From: a virus
DNA: 44,949 nucleotides
Direction: 5' to 3' (one strand)
Virus record (IMG/VR): IMGVR_UViG_3300033049_000035
Span: 1-44,949 of that record
Shown in pieces: positions 32,841 through 40,358 of this stretch (positions within the stretch are counted from its first letter, which is position 1; each line of letters opens with the position of its first letter). The notes under the pieces are model-generated. The model had not been told where the DNA came from and made no database searches. It saw only the letters and a program-made list of their open reading frames with translations. A program made the position numbers and the translations under genes.

Positions 32841-35336
32841 TTACATAGGGTTAGGATTTAATTTTCCACCACCAATATCAATTCTGAGCTGCTCTTGTAT
32901 TAACTTTGTGATTTCTCGTATAAAGAAAGGGTCTTTGGCCAAATCAATATTCATATTGTCTCCATTAGGAATGTCAACTTGTATCTTACCTTCAATTTTT
33001 AACTTTCCGAATTCAATTTTCCCAGAGGTAGAACCACCATCTTTAGACGTCTTGACTATATCGTCAATCTTTCCCTTATCGGTAGAGGCTACTAACCCAT
33101 CATTCATTTGTAAGAACTTATCTTGGGGGTTGAATTTTATTATACCATCATTCATGATGTTAGCACCAACATCACCTACTTTATCTCCAATAAAATCCCC
33201 ACCAAGTCCACCTAAAATACCACCAATAATACCACCAATTACGGTACCTACTACGGGAACTACACTACCTATTGCTGCACCTGCGGCAGCACCACCCCAA
33301 GCACCTAAACCAGCGCCAGCACTTCTAGCTACAGTCCTTCCAACATTTTCACCATCACTCATTCCAGCGTCAGCGTTAGTTGTCCATTCATTATACCCAC
33401 TCAAACCAGCAGAGAGTACTCCACCTCCAATAGCCCCACCACCTTTAAGGTTCTTGGCCATATTTTTCCCCATTCCAAGTTTACTTGCCATACCTTTACC
33501 TACACCAGTAGCGCCATTAGGCATCATACCCCCACCTCCACCTGTAACGGTATTAAACCCCATACCAAGCATTTGTCCGTTGGCGAACCATTTACCAGCA
33601 TTGAAGAAAATAGTACCCCCAGCCGCAATAGCTAACGATAGTTTAGGGAATTCTAGTACGAATCCACCAACAGCGCCAATAAATTTACCAATACTCTCAC
33701 CTAAATCCCTAACATTATCTAAGAATTCCGACCCCTTCATTTGTTCTTGGAATTGAATCATAGGTTGAACTAGCCCAGTATTTAATGCCTCTATGAATGG
33801 TAGTGCAATCGTTTTAAATTGCATCAGTAAATTGTCAAACGATTGGTCGAATGTTTGTGATTGTTCAGCTCTATCTTTAAGTGATTTTTGTTCTCTACGA
33901 TATGTCGCCATATCAGCCGCCTTCATATCGCTCAATAATTGTTTCTTACCGTCAAATGTTACCATCCATTCGCCAGAATCTTTGTCGAAATTAGCCATAT
34001 GTGCAATCATCTCTCGGTCTTCATCTTCAACTTTGAAATTGACTTGACCTTTCAACATATTAAACTTAGCTGATTGCTTCGCCATCTCTGCCATATTCTC
34101 AGCACCGACACCCGTAATCTCGCCAATCTCTTTAATTCTATCTAATTGTAGTCCAGTGATATCAAATTCGCCAGTTTTCTTATTAAATTGAGCAAACTCA
34201 GCCGTAGCGTCACCCATATCCTTAGCAAAACCTTCAAAGTCATTTCTAGCCTTGAACATTAAAACAAACGGGTCACCTAATTTGGCCATGTCACCACCCA
34301 TAGTAGCTAATCTAGCGGCCATCTCAACAGCACCTTCAGGTCTGAAAGCTTTATCAGCCATATTAGCTACACCTTCCATATCCATCTTTATTAGTGCGGC
34401 ATATGAAGCCATAGAAGCCATACCTTTCACCCCACCTTTAAAGTGATATTTTTGAGCTAATTTAAGTGTCTTACCTAACTCCTTAATCGCACTGTTTGCA
34501 TTAACCCCCATCTTGTGGGCTATATCAACAGTTTCTTGTATACCATCTCTAGAAGCTTCAACACTAAGTCCAAAATTTTCCATAGCGGCAGCCATGCCTA
34601 CAGCACCGTCCATACCAAGCATAGTACCTTTACCGATTTCTGCCATCGCTTGAAGCTCATCTTCACTCATGATTAATCCACGACCAATTTCATCAGCATA
34701 TCCTCTTTGAGCTATTGCTAAATCACTCACGCTAACACCAAGTTGTTGGGTAGATTGAGACGCATTCATCATATTTTTACCGAAGAACTTAGATTGGTTC
34801 GAAAGGATACCCATAGAAAGCTCTGCCTTCTTAATTTCCTTGGACATCTCAAGGGCTTCAAATCCTTTAACCCAACCGTAGAATTTCTCTGCTAATCCTG
34901 GGAGATTATTCCATACTTGACCCATTTGATTATAGGCAAGTGTCATACCATTAGCTTGGTTGGCTATCTGTGTTTGTGTTGCTAAAGTTGCTTGTGCTGT
35001 TACTAAATTAGTTGCCGTAGCTGCCGCCAATGCTTGGGTTGCAGTTAATTGACCTTCTAATGCGTTACGCCTAGCAATTGCAGTGGTTAAGGCTGCACCA
35101 GTTAACCCATGCTCCTCATCAATTAATGTTTTACGTTGTTCTGTGAGCGTATTTATTTGCTCGGCAAGTTTTATTTCTTGGTCTTTAAGATGCTTTATTC
35201 GGGCTTGTTCTTGACCAATAGCCTTAATACCTTGAAGATACCCTGAGACGCTTTTTTCCATCTTAGCAGTTTGCTCGGCATTCTCCTTGACAATACGACC
35301 AATTTCCCTTAATTCCTCTTTACTATACTTAGCCAT
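32841..35336 (-). CDS. Tail length tape measure protein, 831 aa
   Basis: Sets tail length and is held inside the tube. An N-terminal coiled coil (about 1-130: NAEQTAKMEKSVSGYLQG, LKDQEIKLAEQINTLTEQRKTLID) and Ala/Thr-rich helices precede a long helical middle of the phage tape-measure type, with repeated GMDGAVGMAAAMENFG-like elements. There is a hydrophobic helix at about 575 (GGFVLEFPKLSLAIAAGGTIFF) and a glycine-zipper membrane-active segment at about 680-720 (GAGLGAWGGAAAGAAIG, GTVIGGIIGGILGGLGG). By the usual rule of about 0.15 nm per residue the tail would be near 125 nm. It starts one base overlapping the 429-aa gene (TAATG) and follows the chaperone pair, the normal gene order. Confidence 0.9.
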   Translation of the reverse strand: MAKYSKEELREIGRIVKENAEQTAKMEKSVSGYLQGIKAIGQEQARIKHLKDQEIKLAEQINTLTEQRKTLIDEEHGLTGAALTTAIARRNALEGQLTATQALAAATATNLVTAQATLATQTQIANQANGMTLAYNQMGQVWNNLPGLAEKFYGWVKGFEALEMSKEIKKAELSMGILSNQSKFFGKNMMNASQSTQQLGVSVSDLAIAQRGYADEIGRGLIMSEDELQAMAEIGKGTMLGMDGAVGMAAAMENFGLSVEASRDGIQETVDIAHKMGVNANSAIKELGKTLKLAQKYHFKGGVKGMASMASYAALIKMDMEGVANMADKAFRPEGAVEMAARLATMGGDMAKLGDPFVLMFKARNDFEGFAKDMGDATAEFAQFNKKTGEFDITGLQLDRIKEIGEITGVGAENMAEMAKQSAKFNMLKGQVNFKVEDEDREMIAHMANFDKDSGEWMVTFDGKKQLLSDMKAADMATYRREQKSLKDRAEQSQTFDQSFDNLLMQFKTIALPFIEALNTGLVQPMIQFQEQMKGSEFLDNVRDLGESIGKFIGAVGGFVLEFPKLSLAIAAGGTIFFNAGKWFANGQMLGMGFNTVTGGGGGMMPNGATGVGKGMASKLGMGKNMAKNLKGGGAIGGGVLSAGLSGYNEWTTNADAGMSDGENVGRTVARSAGAGLGAWGGAAAGAAIGSVVPVVGTVIGGIIGGILGGLGGDFIGDKVGDVGANIMNDGIIKFNPQDKFLQMNDGLVASTDKGKIDDIVKTSKDGGSTSGKIEFGKLKIEGKIQVDIPNGDNMNIDLAKDPFFIREITKLIQEQLRIDIGGGKLNPNPM

Positions 35337-36625
35337 TAGCTTCTAATTCTAATTGTTGCTTTAATATTACTCTTATCAACCCCACCTATTGAATTCTCAA
35401 TCTTACCAACTACATTAACTCGGTAGATATTAGTATTCTCTTGGTCTAATAGAAGAACACTCCATCTCTTTTTGTTGGTATTACTACTCACGATGTATGT
35501 CTTACCAGTATCTTTGTCTTTTCTAACTGTACCAACGTGGTCTTTTCCACTTGGTAGAGTAAAATTATTTTTTCGGTCATCAAAATTGAAATTAATATCC
35601 TCTCTGAATATAAACGTAAGTTTTCTACCGTTCTTAATATTTTTGAACTGGTCATTATTGATTTCTTCATCACTATCATTATCCAATCCTTGTGATTTGA
35701 ATTTAGCCAATATTTGATTAGCTGTGGCAATCCCAACTGGTTCTCCAGCATTTATGAATCCCATGAGTTTAGGTTGTTTATAAAAAGTATCTCTAAGTGT
35801 TGGGTTAGACATGATTGTATTTATAATCTCATCTTTAGACATTGTATCGGATAATTCACCACTATCACTAGTTGGGCTAACGTTCTGAATTTTACTATAG
35901 TAGTCCCCCCAATCTGTAACATTTGATAGTGTCATTGGACTACCAGACTCATTGTAGAATATAAAATTCACACCCATTTCTACCATATCTGAAGCTTCTA
36001 AGCTGGAAATATCAAATTTAAATGTAAATATCTGACCCTTTAATGGGTCATAAGTTGCTTTGTTTGAACCATTTGCAGAGATTAATTTAAGCTTTGCTTC
36101 ATCACTAGTCTTTTCTAATACTCTAAATAATATACTGGTACCATCATCGATTTCAAAGTGATATCTATCGTCCACCTTCATAGTATCCAGACCACTTAAT
36201 ACATCAACCAAGTTGAACCCAATGTTATCATCGTCATCGTCTGTTTCTCCACTACCAACCGTATAACTATGTTTTAATTCACCATTAGCATCTAAAACAT
36301 CTACTTTAGTTACATTATTAAACCGAAATCCTTTCTTGTCGCTTGGTGATTCAGTGTCTGTTTTAAATCGTAATAATGAAATATTATTATCATCCAACTT
36401 CTCGCTTTTAGGTAATATATATGTGAATGCGGTGTGTACCGAACCTTTATTCATATTTCTGAGGAATATTGAATTACCATCTTGAAAGGTTACTTGAAAC
36501 ATCATTTCATCGCCACCAGTGGTAAATTTAAGGATATTACCAACAACAAGTTTGCTGAAAATACCTTCAGTTATTTCCTCTAATACTAAATTATTAAATT
36601 GATTTTCGGTTATTTTGATTCTCAT
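35336..36625 (-). CDS. Unknown protein before the tape measure, 429 aa, with leader-like N-terminus
   Basis: Not recognised. The N-terminus RIKITENQFNNLVLEEITEG resembles that of the 124-aa protein downstream of the sheath (VIIRESQLKALV). Two similar beta-rich modules may be present: GNILKFTTGGDEMMFQVTFQDGNSIFLRNM and DDRYHFEIDDGTSILFRVLE share an order of short strands. A helical insert (DEIINTIMSNPTLRDTFYKQ, GIATANQILAKF) precedes a third strand-rich part (GRKLTFIFREDINF). It is translationally coupled to the tape measure. A tail-interior or assembly role is inferred from position. Confidence 0.75.
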   Translation of the reverse strand: MRIKITENQFNNLVLEEITEGIFSKLVVGNILKFTTGGDEMMFQVTFQDGNSIFLRNMNKGSVHTAFTYILPKSEKLDDNNISLLRFKTDTESPSDKKGFRFNNVTKVDVLDANGELKHSYTVGSGETDDDDDNIGFNLVDVLSGLDTMKVDDRYHFEIDDGTSILFRVLEKTSDEAKLKLISANGSNKATYDPLKGQIFTFKFDISSLEASDMVEMGVNFIFYNESGSPMTLSNVTDWGDYYSKIQNVSPTSDSGELSDTMSKDEIINTIMSNPTLRDTFYKQPKLMGFINAGEPVGIATANQILAKFKSQGLDNDSDEEINNDQFKNIKNGRKLTFIFREDINFNFDDRKNNFTLPSGKDHVGTVRKDKDTGKTYIVSSNTNKKRWSVLLLDQENTNIYRVNVVGKIENSIGGVDKSNIKATIRIRS

Positions 36626-36641
36626 CTCTCTATAGTATAAC

Positions 36642-36650
36642 TATAAATAT
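36642..36650 (-). promoter_or_regulatory. Late-promoter-like motif ATATTTATA upstream of the 429-aa gene
   Basis: Exact ATATTTATA on the coding strand, 17 bases before the ATG at 36625, in the 43-base gap after the chaperone reading frames. It would start a unit with the tape measure gene. Confidence 0.45.
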
Positions 36651-36668
36651 CAGTTGAAGGTAAAACAT

Positions 36669-37010
36669 TTAGTTTTGTCCACGAATCATATTACCTAATT
36701 TAGAATTTGGATTCTTTAACTCGGCTTTAAGCATATCGCCACCTACAGATGAAGTTCTTTCTCCCTTACTATTAGTCATAGAATTCTTATGCTGCTCTTC
36801 TTCAATATGCTCTCTTTTAGCACTTTGTTCATTGGTAAGTAGTGTCAATTGGTGACGTCTAGTACTAGTTTTCATAGCCATTACATCCTCCATGGTAAAT
36901 CCTATGTGCTTAACGCACACGTACATCTCTTCCTCGAACCATTTCTGGTATTCAGATGTCAGGCCAAAAAAACTTGAGGTTAAGGGGAAGAAACGTGGTG
37001 ACGGACTCAC
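36669..37010 (-). CDS. Downstream frame of tail assembly chaperone (GT-like extension), reached by frameshift
   Basis: The open frame begins after a TGA at about 37024 and offers only CTG or GTG (37010) as starts, within the end of the 335-aa gene. A start there would give an odd leader (SPSPRFFPLTSSFF). From FFGLTSEYQKWFEEEMYV onward the sequence is protein-like: helical, then KTSTRRHQLTLLTNE and a polar tail ending GNMIRGQN. It lies +1 relative to the upstream frame and becomes accessible at the seven-T run at 36966-36972. It is therefore best read as the C-terminal extension (about 98 residues) of a frameshifted chaperone of about 430 residues, the T part of a G/GT pair. Confidence 0.72.
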   Translation of the reverse strand: MSPSPRFFPLTSSFFGLTSEYQKWFEEEMYVCVKHIGFTMEDVMAMKTSTRRHQLTLLTNEQSAKREHIEEEQHKNSMTNSKGERTSSVGGDMLKAELKNPNSKLGNMIRGQN

Positions 37011-37959
37011 CCCCAGCCGCCTTCACCTCTATTTTAAGGTCAATTCCCGATTCAATTTCATCGATATAAGCTCGAAATGCTTTAATATCGGTTAATCTCA
37101 TATTACTAATATAATCACTTAACCATAATGAATCATCATTACCATCAACAGATTTAATTTGTCTACTAAGAGTTAATGTTGACCTATTATTAATTTCTAT
37201 ACCAGCCTCTTGTTCATCAGACAACGTATTTTCTATAAAACTCTCATCTCCAACCGTTAAAAACTTGAACTTTAGTACGTTACCACTTTTAGGGCATGTG
37301 AACTCAAATAATCCATTTTCGTCTGGTTCAGCTCCAAGAGGAATATATTTCAATTCTGAAAGGTCAACAGTTTCTTCAATTATTTCACCAGTCTTACTCC
37401 AAACAGAAACTGGATACATATTACCAAATGCTGTACCTCTAAGCCAAATCATTATTGCATTCCTATCACCTAAGTGAAGGTCATTATAATTGAAGTTCGG
37501 CTCCAATATGTTTCTAGTCATTAGAATTTCTAAGAAATCACCGCTCTCAATCAAGTTAGGTGATGTAAGTATATTTTCATCTGAACCAGTCATATAGGAA
37601 ACTTTAATTTTATCCTTAAGCCCTTTATATAGTTTTCCCTTTGAGGGTAAAGGAATAAGGTCAAATGGTGAATTCCACTTTGGAGTCATCAAACTACCAT
37701 GTTTTGCTGCCAAGTCTGGGGCGTAAGCCGTTCCAGCCAATGGTGACACTGGTTGCGTTGATGCTACTGCCTCAATCGGTGCAGCTTGAAACTGTTCATT
37801 TTGTTTATTCATTTCTTCCATCTGTATACGGGTATCTTCAATCATTTTTTTGGCTGCAATCATTTCTTCATTTGAAATTCCTGATGCATGTTTTGTAGAC
37901 ACTTCCGCTTCTGCTTGTCCTCCCCCTTTAGGGAAAACTGTTGGTTTTTTTTCTGACAT
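36952..37959 (-). CDS. Tail assembly chaperone (G-like; similar to T4-type baseplate protein gp26 family), 335 aa
   Basis: The first 100 residues are polar and disordered with a coiled stretch (MIAAKKMIEDTRIQMEEMNKQNEQ). The folded part begins FDLIPLPSKGKLYKGLKDKIKV, a start typical of small baseplate/tail proteins of T4-like marine phages (T4 gp26-like family, by memory), and continues YMTGSDENIL, LHLGDRNAIMIWLRGTAFG and FEFTCPKSGNVLKFKFL. The frame ends LKFFWPDI-stop; the overlapping +1 frame continues for 98 codons. Gene order tube - G - G/T - tape measure matches the universal tail chaperone arrangement. A 16-base palindrome (ATTAAAACGTTTTAAT, 37961-37976) lies just before the ATG. Confidence 0.78.
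   Translation of the reverse strand: MSEKKPTVFPKGGGQAEAEVSTKHASGISNEEMIAAKKMIEDTRIQMEEMNKQNEQFQAAPIEAVASTQPVSPLAGTAYAPDLAAKHGSLMTPKWNSPFDLIPLPSKGKLYKGLKDKIKVSYMTGSDENILTSPNLIESGDFLEILMTRNILEPNFNYNDLHLGDRNAIMIWLRGTAFGNMYPVSVWSKTGEIIEETVDLSELKYIPLGAEPDENGLFEFTCPKSGNVLKFKFLTVGDESFIENTLSDEQEAGIEINNRSTLTLSRQIKSVDGNDDSLWLSDYISNMRLTDIKAFRAYIDEIESGIDLKIEVKAAGGESVTTFLPLNLKFFWPDI
36966..36972 (-). other. Programmed frameshift site: run of seven T on the coding strand
   Basis: Coding strand CTC AAG TTT TTT TGG CCT GAC ATC TGA. The zero frame stops four codons after the run. Moving +1 (or -2) on the run gives TTT GGC CTG ACA TCT GAA and opens the 98-codon extension; -1 meets TGA at once. Mu-type phages use -2 and some Listeria phages +1 in the same gene pair, so either direction has precedent. 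Confidence 0.72.
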
Positions 37960-37960
37960 T

Positions 37961-37976
37961 ATTAAAACGTTTTAAT
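37961..37976. repeat. 16-base perfect palindrome before the chaperone gene
   Basis: ATTAAAACGTTTTAAT equals its own reverse complement and fills most of the 28-base gap between the 91-aa stop and the chaperone ATG. It could bind a dimeric regulator; in such AT-rich DNA chance is also possible. Confidence 0.4.
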
Positions 37977-37987
37977 TAAATTGATTA

Positions 37988-38263
37988 TTATTGACCTTCA
38001 CTTTGGTCTTTCATATATTTTACCATTTCTTCGTATAGGTGTTTTGGAATATTTACCATTTCCTGTTCCTTAGACACTGATTTTTGATTGATAGGTTGAA
38101 TAACCTCTTGAGATGCCGTTTCTTCAAACAACGCTTTATGTATCGTTGTTTTAAGTCTAATAGGAAATTGGTTATCCGTATGTTCTATCAGTTGCCTGAT
38201 GTATGGCACATCGAAATTTTCATAAATTTCTGTTTTAGTTAGTTGTACAAATTTGTTGTTCAT
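37988..38263 (-). CDS. Small protein between tube and chaperone genes, 91 aa, unknown
   Basis: Not recognised. The N-terminal half looks helical and folded (VQLTKTEIYENFDVPYIRQLIEHTDNQFPIRLKTTIHKALF), followed by a polar linker (EETASQEVIQPINQKSVSKEQE) and a short C-terminal helix (IPKHLYEEMVKYMKDQ). It lies 28 bases before the chaperone gene and after a strong terminator, preceded by CTATTTATC at 38295-38303. By location it could be a further tail assembly factor, as small genes often sit between tube and chaperone; there is no motif to support this. Confidence 0.7.
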   Translation of the reverse strand: MNNKFVQLTKTEIYENFDVPYIRQLIEHTDNQFPIRLKTTIHKALFEETASQEVIQPINQKSVSKEQEMVNIPKHLYEEMVKYMKDQSEGQ

Positions 38264-38294
38264 GGTAATGACTTTATTGTTGTAATTCTATAAT

Positions 38295-38303
38295 GATAAA
38301 TAG
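38295..38303 (-). promoter_or_regulatory. Late-promoter-like motif CTATTTATC upstream of the 91-aa gene
   Basis: Coding-strand CTATTTATC, 32 bases before the ATG at 38263 and downstream of the terminator at 38342-38397. A promoter is needed here because the terminator precedes it. Confidence 0.42.
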
Positions 38304-38341
38304 TGTGAACTCATTTTTCAAACAAAATCAAAATTTTGACC

Positions 38342-38397
38342 AAAAAAAAATCCCTCACCTAAGTATACGTAAAGCGTATAATTAAGTAAAGGATTTT
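38342..38397 (-). terminator. Long rho-independent terminator after the Vsr-type endonuclease
   Basis: On the coding strand a hairpin of about 20 pairs (including several G-U) is formed by AATCCTTTACTTAATTATAC and GTATACTTAGGTGAGGGATT with a short loop. A run of nine T follows. It isolates the endonuclease gene from the chaperone and tape measure unit. Confidence 0.85.
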
Positions 38398-38421
38398 CAG
38401 TAGTTAATTCTATTTGGTTGA

Positions 38422-39315
38422 CTATATTAACTCTTTTAATTTAATAATTACGTCATTTAGATTATTTTTAATATCGTACTCCCAAAATCTCAGAAGTGTT
38501 ATATTATTATTATCTTCGCACCATTTTGTCTTAATTTTATCCTTATCTAGGTTCTTGAATTGACACTCATATTTCGGTTCTTTGAACTCGGTAACGGGAT
38601 TACAGTGCCAGAAATCCCCATCAACCTCAATTAAAGTATTGGTAGAATATATTTTAAAATCATAATAGGACTTTATTTCTCGGACATAATGTTGTCGTTC
38701 ATAATCTAAACCCTCAACTAACCCTAATGTAATTAATGTACTATTAATAGTTTCTTCTAATTTAGACGTCACCGTGAAATCGTTATCTCTCATCCACACC
38801 ATTCGCCTATGACTTTGTTTTTCCCTCTCCTTTGGGTCTGACCACCTTATTTTTGCCGTTTCGGATAACTTACGTTTATGGTCATCGGATTTCTCGACAC
38901 CGCTTAGAGCCTTAGAGATATTATCACCCCTTTCTGGATTGGATAACATTTTTTCTACATTATTCTTAACTCTGGGGTCTGAGATGTCCAAACCCTTATT
39001 CCAAATAGTAAGCTCTCCCGATTTGTACATTTTCTTCTGGGTTTCGTGCGATTTACGAATGGCTTCTGAATTATGCCCCCAGTTATTATTCACCCTAGAG
39101 GCGTGACCCCTAATATAATCCCTATACCCAGCTTTAATACCCAAATATTTGGTTTCGCCACCGCACCCACATTTACAGGTAGGTTTAATACCATCCAACA
39201 CATAATCAATATATGTGTCTTCGGCTGATACGTTGTGTTTTAATGCTCGATGTCTCCTAACCGAATCTACACTTTTGAATGTCTTATCACATTCCTTACA
39301 TTTAATATTTTCCAT
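38422..39315 (-). CDS. Vsr-like (PD-(D/E)XK, EDxHD-type) homing endonuclease with zinc finger and NUMOD-like modules, 297 aa
   Basis: Residues 5-27 are a C2H2-type zinc finger (CKECDKTF, HRALKH). CKCGCGGETKY follows. The middle carries helix repeats of the NUMOD3 type: SEAIRKSHETQKKMYKSGEL, NISKALSGVEKSDDHKRKLS and AKIRWSDPKEREKQS. The C-terminal nuclease domain (about 185-297) resembles the very-short-patch-repair fold: YYDFKIYSTNTLIEVDGDFWH, then KTKWCEDNNITLLRFWEYDI in pattern. This is the architecture of Vsr-derived free-standing homing endonucleases. It sits between the tube gene and the tail chaperones, with its own host-type promoter and terminator, so it is an independent mobile unit in the tail operon. 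Confidence 0.87.
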   Translation of the reverse strand: MENIKCKECDKTFKSVDSVRRHRALKHNVSAEDTYIDYVLDGIKPTCKCGCGGETKYLGIKAGYRDYIRGHASRVNNNWGHNSEAIRKSHETQKKMYKSGELTIWNKGLDISDPRVKNNVEKMLSNPERGDNISKALSGVEKSDDHKRKLSETAKIRWSDPKEREKQSHRRMVWMRDNDFTVTSKLEETINSTLITLGLVEGLDYERQHYVREIKSYYDFKIYSTNTLIEVDGDFWHCNPVTEFKEPKYECQFKNLDKDKIKTKWCEDNNNITLLRFWEYDIKNNLNDVIIKLKELI

Positions 39316-39334
39316 AAAAAAATCCTTAACTCTA

Positions 39335-39365
39335 CAAAGATACTTATAAATATCTGTAAAGTCAA
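39335..39365 (-). promoter_or_regulatory. Bacteroidota-type promoter of the Vsr-type endonuclease (TTG-N20-TATCTTTG)
   Basis: Coding strand: TTG at 39365-39363, 20 bases, TATCTTTG at 39342-39335; start codon 20 bases further. The spacer itself contains ATATTTATA (39353-39345), so early and late promoters may be overlaid. Confidence 0.75.
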
Positions 39366-39380
39366 GGAAGTATAAGATTT

Positions 39381-39419
39381 GATAGAGCTATACTTCTAAA
39401 AGAGAAGTATAGCTCTATC
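39381..39419 (-). other. Perfect 17-bp hairpin enclosing the tube protein stop codon
   Basis: Arms GATAGAGCTATACTTCT (39381-39397) and AGAAGTATAGCTCTATC (39403-39419) with a five-base loop. The stop codon TAG at 39398-39396 straddles loop and stem. No T run follows, so it is not a classic terminator. It may protect the tube mRNA 3' end or limit read-through into the endonuclease gene. Confidence 0.75.
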
Positions 39420-39884
39420 GAATCGTAGTGTAGTAGTAATATCTGCAATAGCATCATCATCCATACTAAGGTCACCGAAGTTTACATTGGTAAGCATAGT
39501 TCCTTGAAGAACCCACTTCTCAATTACAACACCTGACGGGTCAAGCATTTCTAATTCAATATCTTTCTTGTAACCAGCAGCATAACCTTGTCTTCCTGTA
39601 ACAGATTCAGATTGTAATCTAACCCATTCCATAATAGCTTGAGCTGAGGAAGGACCTATAGCATCTCTAAAGGTAACGTCAATTGATTCCCAAACAAAAC
39701 GACCAATAACCCATGTTGACGTATTCAAGAATGGAATTTCAACTTCGTTCTGTGTAATTGATGGTCGTGAAGATGATGCTAACCACCACTCTTGGATACC
39801 CAATTCTGATGGAAATCGAAGCATCCATCTATTCTTTTTCTTTGGCTCGTAAGGTACGGGCATTTTCATCAGCAAATCAGCCAT
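39396..39884 (-). CDS. 19: Tail tube protein, T4 gp19-like
   Basis: The 162-aa length matches T4 gp19 (163). The N-terminus KKNRWMLRFPSELGIQEWWLASSSRPS is characteristic of gp19-like tubes of T4-related marine phages, continuing PFLNTSTWVIGRFVWESIDVTFRDAIGPSSAQAIMEWVR in pattern. C-terminal strands (WVLQGTMLTNVNFGDLSMDD, TTTLRFDRAILL) complete the tube fold. Hexameric rings of this protein form the inner tube ejected through the contracting sheath. The last codons form a perfect hairpin with the 3' flank. An ATATTTATA motif is 39 bases before the ATG. Confidence 0.95.
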   Translation of the reverse strand: MADLLMKMPVPYEPKKKNRWMLRFPSELGIQEWWLASSSRPSITQNEVEIPFLNTSTWVIGRFVWESIDVTFRDAIGPSSAQAIMEWVRLQSESVTGRQGYAAGYKKDIELEMLDPSGVVIEKWVLQGTMLTNVNFGDLSMDDDAIADITTTLRFDRAILLF

Positions 39885-39922
39885 GTGTATATTCTTTTAA
39901 TTTTTTAGTCGTTAGTCTTGTT

Positions 39923-39931
39923 TATAAATAT
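39923..39931 (-). promoter_or_regulatory. Late-promoter-like motif ATATTTATA upstream of the tube gene
   Basis: Exact ATATTTATA on the coding strand, 39 bases before the tube ATG. It is in the 75-base gap after the 124-aa gene. Confidence 0.48.
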
Positions 39932-39959
39932 GGAGAAACATAAAAAAATCACTACGAAA

Positions 39960-40334
39960 TTAATTGTTATCTACATTTATCACTAATCCACCCTTAACTC
40001 CATTGGTTTCAAAGGCAATATCATCGAATCTTTTTTGTATTTCATACCTATCCCCCTCCAATTTTCCCATCACATCCTTCATTCCCATTCCTTCTAATCC
40101 AGTAACAATGTCAGCTATGTCAGAGCTTTCTAATTTTTTCTTAATCATATTAAGTGTATCAGGAGAGCTTAGAGCATCTTTCGCTACCCTATCGTTGAAA
40201 CCACTAAGCTTTGCCCCTAAAAGAGCAGCAGCGCCCATTAGAACGTCTTGTGCGTCCTCTTTAAGTACCTCTGGTCTAATATAATTAACCAATGCCTTCA
40301 ATTGGCTTTCACGTATGATTACTTTTCGTTTCAT
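39960..40334 (-). CDS. Putative virion-associated protein with leader-like N-terminus, 124 aa
   Basis: Not recognised. It begins KRKVIIRESQLKALVNYIRPEVLKE, similar to the start of the 429-aa protein (IKITENQFNNLV). Helical segments follow (AQDVLMGAAALLGAKLSGF, DTLNMIKKKLESSDIADIVTGLEGM), and the protein ends with a short strand (GGLVINVDN). T4 prohead protease cuts after Leu/Ile-x-Glu; I-R-E and L-K-E occur here near the start, so the leader could be a removable targeting sequence. That is inference. It sits between sheath and tube genes, which are normally adjacent, after the sheath terminator; a weak ATATTTAC lies seven bases before its ATG. Confidence 0.72.
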   Translation of the reverse strand: MKRKVIIRESQLKALVNYIRPEVLKEDAQDVLMGAAALLGAKLSGFNDRVAKDALSSPDTLNMIKKKLESSDIADIVTGLEGMGMKDVMGKLEGDRYEIQKRFDDIAFETNGVKGGLVINVDNN

Positions 40335-40358
40335 TCTATAGTAAATATTGGTTAAAAC

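Noticed and set aside
32836-33756. A 306-codon open frame on the plus strand, rich in Pro, Leu and Ile
   Set aside because: It is the antisense of the Gly/Ala-rich end of the tape measure gene; composition mirrors that gene and there is no plus-strand gene elsewhere.
36954-37010. GTG at 37010 as an independent start for the 113-aa frame
   Set aside because: The first 13 residues would be an odd peptide overlapping the chaperone gene, while protein-like sequence begins exactly at the T run; frameshift explains this better.
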